Source: Valencia hispanica
Lineage: Eukaryota > Chordata > Actinopteri > Cyprinodontiformes > Valenciidae
Direction: 5' to 3'
DNA length: 64,000 bases
Assembly: GCA_963556495.2 (NCBI GenBank)
Contig: OY747702.1
Span: 52,973,286 to 53,037,285 of the forward strand
Part shown: positions 21,902 through 30,612 of the stretch, piece by piece
Layout of the letters: every line of letters starts with the position of its first letter
Position numbering within the stretch: position 1 is the stretch's first letter
The notes under the pieces: model-generated
Told to the model about the DNA's origin: nothing
The model's database searches: none
Seen by the model: the letters and a program-made list of their open reading frames with translations, nothing else
Made by a program: the position numbers and the translations under genes

Positions 21902-22500
21902 ATGCAACGAATAGAAAGAATTCCAATGCATAAAAAAACACTGATTTCAAAATGCACCCAAAAGAAAAACCCAGGAGTTGAAGAGGAGTTGGAGGAGATA
22001 AGGAAATCAATTTACTTCATGTCGGATGAAATGAGTAAAGTGGCCAAACAACAAGGTATGCTACATGATCTAGTGAATGACATAAAACAACTAAAAAACT
22101 GATAAAGGAGAAGGATAAGAAAATAGACAACTTGGAACAGCGAATCGAGGACCTTGAACAATATACAAGAATGGATGATCTAGTTATAAGTGGACTGGAG
22201 ACGCAACACCGAACCTACGCCAGAACAACAGCAGGCGGAGGTAAAGATGGTGAAGATGCCCCGGCAGAGGAGCTGCAATCGCTTGAACAAGTAATAAAAT
22301 TCCTTCAAATGAAGAATGTGAGTATTCAGAGTCACCATATCTCAACATGTCACATGCTCCCCAGAAAGAACAGTAAAACAAAGCCGGCAATTATTGTTCG
22401 CTTTGTGAGTCACAAAATAAAGACTGAGTTACTGAAACAGGCAAAGAAGCTCAAGGGGACTGGTGTGTATTTAAGTGAACATCTAAGGGAAAATAAATAA
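21902..22500 (+). pseudogene. LINE ORF1-like nucleic-acid-binding protein
   Basis: Two adjacent frames (21902-22102 and 22132-22500, separated by a stop at 22100) encode a coiled-coil start (EEELEEIRKSIYFMSDEMSK, NDIKQLKN) continuing with IDNLEQRIEDLEQYTRMDDL and VISGLE. A domain with PAIIVRFVSHKIKTELLKQA and GVYLSEHLRENK follows. This order (coiled coil, then RNA-binding fold) is the layout of ORF1 proteins of L1-like and related LINEs, which coat the element RNA. It ends with TAA at about 22498. One nonsense codon separates the two halves. Confidence 0.7.
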
Positions 22501-23157
22501 ATTGATAAAACCGAGGACAAAAGATGCTGAAATAACATATAAGTCATATAAAAATTATTTAGTAAATAATATAAGAACAAGTAAGAAAGGAGTAACACAC
22601 AGGAAACTTGGAGAGTATTAAATAATATAATTAAAAAAGGTTCAAATAACAAGAATTAGAACAAGAATATTTAAAAAAAGACAAAGATATTGTAATTGAT
22701 CAAATTAAAGAGGTAGTAAATTAATTTAATTATTTCTTTGTACATGTTGGCTATAATTTAGCAAAAGAAATTCCAGAGCCAATAAATAATTATTAAATAA
22801 ATAAACATATTCCTCAAAATTCCTCTTCCATGTTTATTGGTGCTGTAAGTGATAGAGAAATTCTTGACATTGTGAAGACACTTAAAAATAAAAAGTCCAC
22901 TGACTGTTTTGACATTGACATGGCATTAGTTAAACGTATTATAGAATATGTAGTTCAACCATTCACATACATCAGTAACCTGTCCTTTCAAACGGGTATG
23001 TTTCCCTCAAAAATGAAAACAGCAAAAGTTATTCCAATCTACAAAAATGGAGACAGATGTCAATTGACCAATTATAGACCAATACCATTACTTCCGCAGT
23101 TCTCAAAAATCTTAGAAACATTATTTGTTAACAGACTTGATAAATACATTGAGAAAC
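22501..23157 (+). pseudogene. LINE reverse transcriptase, N-terminal part (piece 1)
   Basis: After about 300 bp of broken linker (in which YKNYLVNNIRTSKKGVTHRK is recognisable), the frame from 22830 reads MFIGAVSDREILDIVKTLKN, KKSTDCFDIDMALVKRI, FQTGMFPSKMKTAKVIPIYK and LTNYRPIPLLPQFSKILETL. These are the fingers of a LINE polymerase. No endonuclease domain lies between ORF1 and this linker. At 23158 a solo LTR interrupts it; the protein continues at 24020. Confidence 0.8.
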
Positions 23158-24014
23158 TGTTAGGATTCTGTGGCTTTTTGTGCTCTGTCTCTCTGTTTTT
23201 TCCCTCATCTGTTCCTACAGGGGCGTGGCAGGCTGGGAGCTGCAGGTGCAGCTCTTTGGAGCTAATCAATCCAGCACTCAAAAGGGGACCTGTGGCTGCA
23301 GACTGACGCCAGTCTGTTCTCGCTGTACTTGGCCGATTTTCCCTCTGAGAACAAGAATTACTTCTCCTTCGTGTTCCTGGATTCTTACCCACGTCTTTAC
23401 TCCTATAGACTCCTCCCTGGTCCTTACCTGTAGACCTGCCGAGTTGGATGATCTTCATCTTCAGCGCTCCCTCTGGTCTGTTATCTCCTCGTTTTCCACG
23501 ACTCCTCTGGTCAGCCTCTGCTACGCTCTCGTCTGGAATCCGCTCCTCCATCTCTGGAACTCCGCAGCTCACCTCCCCGCCCCATCCGACAAATCATAAT
23601 CAGATCCACGTAAGGTCTACATTCACCACTCATCAATATTCCTCCTCTATCCATACTCACCTGCTCCGGCTCCACCGTCAGCTTCATACCTACAACGGAT
23701 CCGTCAAGCAACATAACCCACCGGCAGAATCGTTCAGTCACAGAGTCCTACTTACCTTCCCCCCTGGCTCCGCTTCCACTTCTTCCTGTAAGAATATCAA
23801 GATCCACAAATACAAATTATCAAATCTCTTGCTAACCATACTTGCCTTCCCTTCAGTCCTGCTTCCTGGTTTCCGGCCTTACTTCCTGGTTCTCCCGAGA
23901 CGACCCGTGACCTGTATACATAAGGACAATTTCTTGTTTAATAAACCCGACTTTACTAAAATCCAACTGTGTCTGTGGTGTACCGATTTGGAGTCATCAA
24001 AACCAAACTGGTCA
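23158..24014 (+). mobile_element. Solo LTR (gypsy-like), 857 bp
   Basis: Begins TGTTAGGATTC and ends ACTGGTCA (TG...CA). The same 5 bases GAAAC lie just before (23153-23157) and just after (24015-24019). A TATA-like TATACATAAG lies near 23915 and AATAAA at 23940-23945, fitting the plus orientation. Removing it rejoins the LINE reading (DKYIEK, then ILNDDQYVFRAKRS). No internal retroviral-type genes are present, so this is a solo LTR left by recombination. Confidence 0.88.
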
Positions 24015-24019
24015 GAAAC

Positions 24020-24135
24020 ATAATATATTAAATGATGATCAATACGTTTTTAGAGCAAAAAGGTCCCCTTTAATGGCTGTGATGTAACTTGTGGAAGGGA
24101 TATCAACTGCAATAGATAATAAGGAATATACAGTT
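24020..24135 (+). pseudogene. LINE reverse transcriptase (piece 2)
   Basis: The bases after the LTR read ILNDDQYVFRAKRSPLMAVM, a stop, then LVEGISTAIDNKEYTV. This is the stretch between fingers and motif A of the same LINE. It ends where the 2.3 kb insertion begins. Motif A itself is missing on both sides of that insertion. Confidence 0.75.
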
Positions 24136-24390
24136 GAGCCGTTTTCAGATAGAAGTTCTGGAATATTTACAGACAATTCCATCCGGTCTTTAACCGGAGT
24201 TTTGTTTTCATACACACCACTTTTTCCGGTACATTGCCTTTCGGCTGCTTTCACACAGCAAGAAATGTACCGGAGGATCCTGATGAATGTCTGGGGGGTT
24301 GTATGTGGATATTATGTAAACTTAGTGCGGCGGGTGTACATGTCATTTCCCCAAACAAAAGGGATTATTGCAAAGATGGTCAACAAAACA

Positions 24391-24591
24391 GCAGATCTAC
24401 TCGCAGTGCTCGTCTTTGTGATGTGTGCAATTTTTCGCACATGGAATCGCTTAAGAGACATCGATGAAGAAGCTGAAAGGAAAATGGTGACATTTATACG
24501 TCATCAATGTGTGCGCTCACAGCGTTCCCTGCCTCTCCTCCTTTTTCCCCACCGCCCCACACCCCTGCAGCTTTCGCGGAACATTACCTGA
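24391..24591 (+). CDS. Unrecognised open frame upstream of the two-exon gene
   Basis: Within a longer frame, the in-frame ATG at 24376 or the region from about 24391 gives a segment with a hydrophobic run (LLAVLVFVMCAIF), then charged residues (RDIDEEAERKM), ending SRNIT at 24589. Such a short hydrophobic start followed by basic and acidic residues is seen in first exons of some DNA-transposon nucleases, but I cannot tie it to a family. It lies about 300 bp upstream of a splice acceptor at 24873 and could be the first exon of the same gene. No clear donor was found. Chance ORF remains possible. Confidence 0.2.
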   Translation, partial: ADLLAVLVFVMCAIFRTWNRLRDIDEEAERKMVTFIRHQCVRSQRSLPLLLFPHRPTPLQLSRNIT

Positions 24592-24699
24592 CTGTCTGAA
24601 CGCAAACCCCCATACCGCAAAAAGCTATTGAAATGTTGTTTTGTCCTGCAATGTTGTTAATTTAATCGTTATCCGTTTCCAGCATAGCTAGCAGGCTAG

Positions 24700-24790
24700 C
24701 TATAGCTTAGCTATAGCTATAGTTTGTGCTGCTGTAACACTGAGAATTTCCCCATTGTGGGACGATAAAGGTCTTATCTTATCTTATAAT
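24700..24790 (+). repeat. LINE 3'-end shard with (TTATC)n tail
   Basis: GCTGCTGTAACACTGAGAAT and following TTTCCCCATTGTGGGA, then TCTTATCTTATCTTA, is the 3' end of a CR1/Rex1-type LINE, comparable to the ends at 16640-16680 and 62080-62100. Directly upstream (24686-24722) lie short self-complementary GCTAGCTATAGC repeats. Confidence 0.6.
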
Positions 24791-24892
24791 AGTTGATGGT
24801 TACAATTTGGTAGTGTAATACAAGTTATATAAGTTTAATGTTGACAATTGTCTTAATTTTTTATCTGTTGCAGAGTCTTCACAAATTTCGTC

Positions 24893-25467
24893 ATGGAAAA
24901 CTTTAATATGCAAGGTGGTGGGCCACATGGAAAGAGCGCCTTCAAAAAGACCCCCTTCTACTCCGTTATCACTGGTAAATAGAAAAACTGTCTGCTAGTT
25001 CTTTGGCAATTGCTTCCTCATGTTAGAAATGTGTGACTGACATGACATGCATTAACAAACAGTTTGTTTGGACTGTATTAGGCGATCTCTGTAATACTGA
25101 CTATTATGAAACTTAATTGGTGTAGTTACACAAAAGGAAACCATACTACAGTTATAGTCAGTCTTAAATAATTCATTATTCTTTACAGAGTAACCCCAAA
25201 CTCAAAAATGGGTGGTGCCCAATGTCCATTGAGTCAAGTCTTTTGAAACCATGTACCTTGTCTCAATGGATAATATCTCTGTGATCTCTGTGACACTTAC
25301 AATATTTCTTCATTTTTTCTATTGCTTTGTTTGCAGAATCTATTCAGAAAACGTTCAAAGAGGCCACGGAGTATATGATCAGCTCAGCAATGGCTGCACA
25401 TCTCAAACAGGCCCCAGCTCGAAGTGGTGGAGGGGGCTATAAGAGGCCCATGACATCATTGGTGTAA
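24893..25467 (+). CDS. Candidate two-exon gene for a 70-residue protein, join(24893..24974,25337..25467)
   Basis: An exon bounded by an acceptor (TTATCTGTTGCAG, ending 24873) holds an ATG at 24893 and reads MENFNMQGGGPHGKSAFKK then TPFYSVIT, up to a GTAAAT donor at 24975. A pyrimidine-rich acceptor (CTTTGTTTGCAG, ending 25336) opens exon 2, which continues in frame (ESIQKTFKEATEYMISSAMA, AHLKQAPARSGGGGYKRP) to TAA at 25465-25467. The total is 213 bases, exactly 71 codons. AATAAA follows at 25536-25541 with a T/GT-rich stretch after it. Exon 2 could form an amphipathic helix, then a Gly-rich basic tail. I recognise no family. It may be the 3' end of a larger gene of the surrounding insertion. 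Without the intron each frame ends quickly. Confidence 0.4.
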
Positions 25468-25535
25468 TCTATTTTTTTTTTTTTTTTACATTTTGGTTTA
25501 GGTTGATGCAGTTTCCCAGAGTTTTTGTATATTGA

Positions 25536-25541
25536 AATAAA
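25536..25541 (+). promoter_or_regulatory. Poly(A) signal of the two-exon candidate
   Basis: AATAAA about 70 bases after the predicted stop, followed by a T-rich and GT-rich stretch of the kind that serves as a downstream cleavage element. Confidence 0.5.
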
Positions 25542-26109
25542 TGTTTTGGCCTAATTTTTGTTTTTGTTTTGTAAATGTTTTGCAGACAAATACCTACATT
25601 TTTATTTTATTTTAGTATTTTGTAGATTAGACTACTTGTTTTTCACCACAATCTTTGTTTAAATAAAATAAGCAATTTTTTAATTTATTTTGGTAATATA
25701 TATTTGAGTTTGTTCTTTTATTTTATTGCTATGTATGTTTACAAATGTGTTGAAATTAAAAACAGGTATATTGCACATTTGTGATGGTGGATAATGTTTG
25801 AAAAATGAATCGATTTACATTACAGTAGGATAGTTTGGTAAATGTTAACATCAAGAGATATATTTATATCCAGTGTTAAAATAAGCATAGTGTTACTGAA
25901 ACCTTTTTAAAAGATCATTGTCATAACATCCTGGTACGACATAAAGGACAGGATCACAGGTTAAATTTGCCCCCCCTTTTTTTTTGAGAACCTGATTTAA
26001 CATTCAATTTGACAACTTTAATTTAATTTTAATTGGTTTGTTTTAATTAATTTAATAGATTGTAATAGCTGGATGTATTATTATTATTATTATCATTAGG
26101 CTATAATAC

Positions 26110-26400
26110 ATTTGATAGACGTCTATGCGATGTCTAGATTCTCTAATGGTGTATACATTTGGTATAAAAATAAGTGTCTGGCAAAAGTATAACTTTGGAC
26201 GTCTATAAATAGACGTTCATTAATGGTTATTTAAACGTCTTATATTAGACACGGCGTATAGAGGTAGTCGTCTTTTAGACGTCTATTAGACGCTAGTCTA
26301 AACCTAGACGGCTGAAAACTTTCATTTTTAGACCAGTGGTAGACCGATTTTAGCCTAGACGTCTATGGACCATATAGACGTTCATTAGACGTCTTTTAGA
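26110..26400. repeat. Array of GACGTC palindromes
   Basis: Five exact GACGTC hexamers, mostly as TAGACGTCTA, lie at about 26116, 26197, 26277, 26356 and 26388. One-base variants (AGACGTTCAT twice, AAACGTCTTA, AGACGCTAGTCTA, TAGACGGC) lie between them. Spacing is irregular. The array sits at the right end of the 2.3 kb insertion. Confidence 0.8.
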
Positions 26401-26421
26401 CCGAAAAATGCTCGGTGGGAT

Positions 26422-26725
26422 GGTATAAGAGGGTTAGCATATAAGTGGATGAAAAGTCACCTAGATGGTATCAATATGTGCAATTAAATAATGTAAAATC
26501 AAATCAGTTGAAGGTAACTTGTGGGGTTCCTCAGGGGTCTTTGCTGGGCCCTTAAGTTGTTCATATTATATATTAATGATATATGCAATTTTTCAAAACT
26601 GCTAAAATGTGTGTTATACTAAGATTGGTTTGATAGAAATTTATCGTTAATGTGAAAAAAACAAAACTCATAATTTTTGGCACCAGGCAAATTAAAAACT
26701 TGGTTAAAATCAGAGTCAATGGAAT
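26422..26725 (+). pseudogene. LINE reverse transcriptase (piece 3)
   Basis: Reads GIRGLAYKWMKSHLDG, then after a stop [16 protein letters not shown] (motif B) and, with further breaks, a damaged motif C region and VKKTKLIIFGTRQIKNLVKI. It is the palm and thumb of the LINE that begins near 21902. It is interrupted at 26731 by a solo LTR. Confidence 0.8.
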
Positions 26726-26730
26726 GGAAG

Positions 26731-27385
26731 TGTCATGTTTTGTAGATTTAAACTGGACCCAAAAGCAGCAGAGTTGAAAACAAAAAGGATTTAATGAAAA
26801 ACCACACGGAACTTACAGAAACTCGGGAGGGTACAGGCAGCAACAGGGAAACACAGGAACCAGACGGGCAACAGGGAAACACAGGAACCAGACGGGCAAC
26901 AAGGAAGGCAGGAATCAGGCGGGGAAGAAAGACGGACGAACCAGCGAGTAGTGAGTGAATGAGAACCGAATATATACTGAGGAGGAGAGTGAAGAGTGAA
27001 CACGGAAGGAGCAGGAGACCAATTAGTGAAAGCGGTTGCAGCTGAGAGGGAGTGAGCAGGTGAAAGTAATTAACTGGGACAGGAGGTAAAATGGCTGGGA
27101 GACAGAAGACTGTAAAGAAACTAGAAAGGATAATAAGTCTAAGGAGAAATCTACAGGAAACAGTGGAGAACAGAAGGAAGAAATAAATATGGACACTATC
27201 TAAAAAGGAATACTAATAGGAAGGAGGACAAAGGAGCAGAGGGTGAAAAATACCTAAGAACCAGGAGAAATATGGAAACCAGAAAGTGCAGAAATAACTA
27301 GTAGAAACAAAGAATAACTAAACACGATAATAGAACTAAATAATGAAAATAACTAACAAAACACAAACACCCGGGGATCACAACA
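26731..27385 (-). mobile_element. Solo LTR, 655 bp, minus orientation
   Basis: The plus strand runs from TGTCATG to CACAACA (TG...CA) and is flanked by GGAAG on both sides (26726-26730 and 27386-27390). On the minus strand it starts TGTTGTGATCCCCGGG, has a TATATAT box near 26980 and ATTAAA near 26795. A 31-bp unit with AACAGGGAAACACAGGAACC is tandemly duplicated near 26850-26900. Excising it rejoins LINE residues on both sides (VNGMEVE... to VYENKFLGVI). Confidence 0.88.
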
Positions 27386-27390
27386 GGAAG

Positions 27391-28345
27391 TTGAAAAAGT
27401 GTATGAAAATAAATTTCTAGGAGTGATAATAAGCTTTGCTAGAAGACTCATAAACCATGTGAAAACAAAAATGTCAAAAATCATTGCTATTCTCTGCAAA
27501 ACAAAGGATGTCCTAAGCAAGAAATCTTTGTACACGCTTTATTGTTCTCTGTTGCTTCTATACATTACCTATTGTATAGAGATATGGGGTAATGCATATA
27601 AAACCAATACTCTACCTATTTTTAAGTTACAAAAAAGAGCAATAAGAATTGTAAATCAATCAAATTATCTGGAACCAACTAACTATTTGTTTATTAAGTT
27701 AAATGCCCTGAAACTTTATGATTTAGTTGAATATAAAATAGCACAGATAATGTATAAAGCTCAAAATAATTTACTCTGTCGCAGTACTCAGAGGCTGTTT
27801 GAAGTCAAAGAGAGTCCATGTGACTTGAGGGGAACAGATTGTTTTTTTTAAAAACACAAGAAGAAACATAAGGCAAAGATGTGTTTCTGTTAGAGGTGTC
27901 CACTTGTGGAATTATTATGACAATGACTTTAAAAAATGTAGTTCATTTCCCTTTTTTAAAAACATGTTCAAAACTAAAGTAGTAGTAAAATATGTAAATC
28001 AAAAATGAAGAAGAGCAACAATAATAATACTGAAATTCTTGGTTGTTTCTGTCGTAATTATTACAAACTTAATTTTATGTATTTACTTCTCAAAGATGGA
28101 AGTCTTTTGTTTTGTATTGTATAGAATTAGTTTTGTTTAGCTTTTTTTTGCTTCAAGCTCTATGTAAGTGAGCTGCTTGCTGAATGATTCTTATTTTATT
28201 TTATTTTTGTCAAAAGGATTGGCATAACAAGCATGTGCTTCAGCCAATACCTTTTGATTAGCCTTATCTCATGCTTTGTTTTGTGGTAATTATTTATTTT
28301 GTATTTAACAGAACGTTAATCAAAAATAAATGATTATGATTATTA
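27391..28345 (+). pseudogene. LINE C-terminal region and 3' UTR (piece 4)
   Basis: The 27399-27851 frame reads MYENKFLGVIISFARRLINH, VLSKKSLYTLYCSLLLLYIT, YCIEIWGNAYKTN and LQKRAIRIVNQSNYLEPTN, the post-polymerase domain of this LINE. After a frameshift near 27850 it ends around 27990 (FKNMFKTKVVVKYVNQK). The 3' UTR ends about 28345 in AAATAAATGATTATGATTAT repeats. It completes a single LINE spanning 21902-28345 with three insertions. Confidence 0.8.
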
Positions 28346-29071
28346 TAACCACATCGTTTTAGGTCACAGAGTGCTGTTGATAGGAAAAAGAAGGAAAACA
28401 TTAGATCCTGCATGGACTGAATAGTAAACAAGCACCAAACAATGAATATTTTTAAGCTTTTCTCCACACAGAATGAAAAGGATTTCCAAGAAAGCTAATT
28501 TGTTATTGATGAGCATTCTCTCATTCTCGGGCAAGCGTCTCCTCACTTCCTGGTTTTTCTTGTTCTTCTTTGCAGTTCCAGGTTCAAGAGTCCGACGTGT
28601 TAGTACGCATGTCCAGAGTGAGCAGTCAGGTCACATCTGGGCATCAGGTCTTACAGTTGTATGTTCTCACATTATGATTCATGGACTGTGAATTATTGCA
28701 CCCTGCAATGTAGTCGAACAGTTTAAGCTGGAGCTTACCTTTAGCGGGTAAACTGACAGATATCTTTCCAGAAAATTATTTCTAGTATATAAAATCTGAA
28801 GATATTTTCCCTATTGTTTGGCTGAAGCTAATTCTTCAGCACACTTGAACCAGCTAAAATGACTTCAAGCCACGGCACAGAGATGGATGGCTACAGTGTG
28901 ACTGAGCAAACAAATATGTTGATTTTTTTTGGCGATAATTCTTTCAAGAAAGCCCAGCAAAACAATGCTGCAGAAAAAAAAACAATGTCGTTTAGAAGAT
29001 ACCTTAATTTCAGAATCTATTACGATTTAGTGTTTTATTCAGTAGCCTAAAAGTAGTATTTACGCTTGTAT
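28346..29071. other. Unassigned sequence
   Basis: A splice-acceptor-like TTCTTCTTTGCAG at about 28562-28575 precedes a short open stretch, but no donor, domain or repeat family supports a gene. Confidence 0.3.
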
Positions 29072-29788
29072 TGTCATGACGTAAGTTTTAGCGACTCTCA
29101 AAGGCGACAATCACCAGACAGCGATAGACTGGTTTCAAAGTGTTTTTTATTTCCTTTAAAGACAGGGAAGATGTCTGGAGCGGACTCTGGCGGGCAAGGA
29201 CCACGCGACGGACGGTGGAAGGCAGGTGAAGATAGCTTGGCGTGTACGACTGGAGAGGGTGGAACAGGAAAATAGTTAGGCAGGATAAAGATGGACTGGG
29301 TGAGCAGAAGGATGTTGAGGCAGTTGGCTTATGTGACAGATGGAAGGTTTTCAGACTTGGAGGAGGTAAGCAGGATGCAGTGGCTTGAGGTTGGCTGGGG
29401 TGATGGTTTAGTGGAAGAATGATCCAGTCTCTCTTTGCAGGTGGAGGGTGGACCGGCAGGCTGTCCTGATCGGGTATTGCAGGAGGTGAGTGTGGTAGAG
29501 GTCCTTCCAGGGAAGAGCGAACGTGGAGGCTGACCAAGGGAGATTCGGAGTGGACCGGAGGAGGAACGGCCGACCACTGGAGTTGGGTCTGCAGAGGAGG
29601 GCAAGGAAGGTCAGAGAATAACTCGTGGGAGAATCACAGATACTCACAGGCGGCAAGTAATCCAAGTTGGCCTTGTACCACATAGGGACCGGAACCATCT
29701 GGCGTCAGCCTCCAGAAAAAGCTCTCATTAAAGACTGCTGAGGATGATGACGCTTGATAGACTACCTGGAGGAGCACTGCCGGTCACA
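29072..29788 (-). mobile_element. Probable LTR, minus orientation
   Basis: On the minus strand the segment starts TGTGACCGGCAGTGC and ends TTACGTCATGACA (TG...CA). Near the end it has GGAAATAAAAAACACTTTG and GTCGCCTTTGAGAGTCGC, a polyadenylation and U5-like layout typical of fish gypsy LTRs. It is GC-rich with overlapping spurious frames. No target duplication was found, so the limits are approximate. Confidence 0.5.
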
Positions 29789-30256
29789 CCCTGCTGAGAG
29801 AGGTAGGAGGAAACACACACCAACATTCAGCACACAACCTACTGAACCCCAACATGTCTTCCTTAAATTGATTAAAAATAACTTTTTTCTCTCCTCCAAA
29901 TTAACTGACCCAATTAATTGTTTTTGACCAGGACCAACTGTTTAGTATATTAGTGCTACATATGATTGTAAATGTAAGGTCTCTTAGAAATAAATAAGGG
30001 CCTTTTACATAACATGGTTATTAGTGGCAAAAAAGAAAGATGTTCCCAATTTGGTTGAAACCAGAAACATTTAGCAACGGCACATGAAAAAGTTGGAACA
30101 TAAGTAAATTTAAATGTAAATTCAAAGTATCAAAGACAAAAAAAAAACTAAAGTGAACAAATGTGACAGTTCTGATTCAATGTCAAGAGTCAATGATCAT
30201 TTGAATCATTTAGTTGCAGAATACAGTGAATCGTCCATTTTGTAGGGGTGTTTAAC
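29789..30256. other. Unassigned AT-rich sequence
   Basis: Nothing recognisable between the probable LTR and the hAT end. Confidence 0.4.
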
Positions 30257-30296
30257 AGGAGTGTAATGGTACACAAAAATCATGGTTCAGTATGTA
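30257..30296 (+). mobile_element. hAT terminal inverted repeat
   Basis: GGAGTGTAATGGTACACAAA and following AATCATGGTTCAGTATGT closely match the inverted form of 10580-10624. Only one terminus is seen here; no transposase follows. Confidence 0.6.
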
Positions 30297-30469
30297 ACAG
30301 ATTAATTTGCTCTCCTGTCACTGGGTCAAATGCAGAGTAAACAGAAGAGAGAGTTGAATGTAAAATGGGAAGGGTTCAATAACAAAAAATTACAAACTTA
30401 AAAAAACTAAATCCAAGGTGCGAAATCCCCCATAAATTTTAAAAGAGGGAACATGAAAGAAATCAGTTT

Positions 30470-30612
30470 AGCTTGCTAGCTAAATGTTTAGGTAATTACC
30501 TAAATATTTAGCTTAATAACTGAATATTTAGTTTGTAAAATAAATCTTTAGTTTTGTGTAAATACTTAGCTCTAACTTAAATATTTAGCTTGCTAACTAA
30601 ATATTTAGTTAG
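30470..30612. repeat. Imperfect TTTAGCTTGCTAACTAAATA repeats
   Basis: Alternating TTTAG and CTAA blocks (AAATATTTAG about every 20-30 bases) make a self-complementary, AT-rich array. It could be a decayed short satellite. No coding content. Confidence 0.7.

Larger units (their letters stand above)
24136..26421. mobile_element. 2.3 kb insertion in the LINE, probably a DNA transposon derivative
   Basis: The LINE frame stops at EYTV (24135) and resumes at GIRGLAYKW (26422), with roughly 35 expected codons (motif A) lost. The insert holds an open frame (24391-24591), a short LINE tail (24700-24790), a two-exon gene candidate (24893-25467) with poly(A) signal, AT-rich DNA and a GACGTC palindrome array. 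The two ends share only GAGC-TTTTC-like bases in inverted orientation, too little to call terminal repeats, and no target duplication is visible. Confidence 0.45.

Noticed and set aside
23072..23741. Open frames inside 23158-24014 on both strands
   Set aside because: They lie within a solo LTR and match no retroviral-type protein.
29088..29698. Ser/Pro-rich minus-strand frames
   Set aside because: Inside the probable LTR; overlapping in three frames.
30470..30612. CRISPR-like array
   Set aside because: Repeat and spacer lengths are irregular and the setting is a fish genome.
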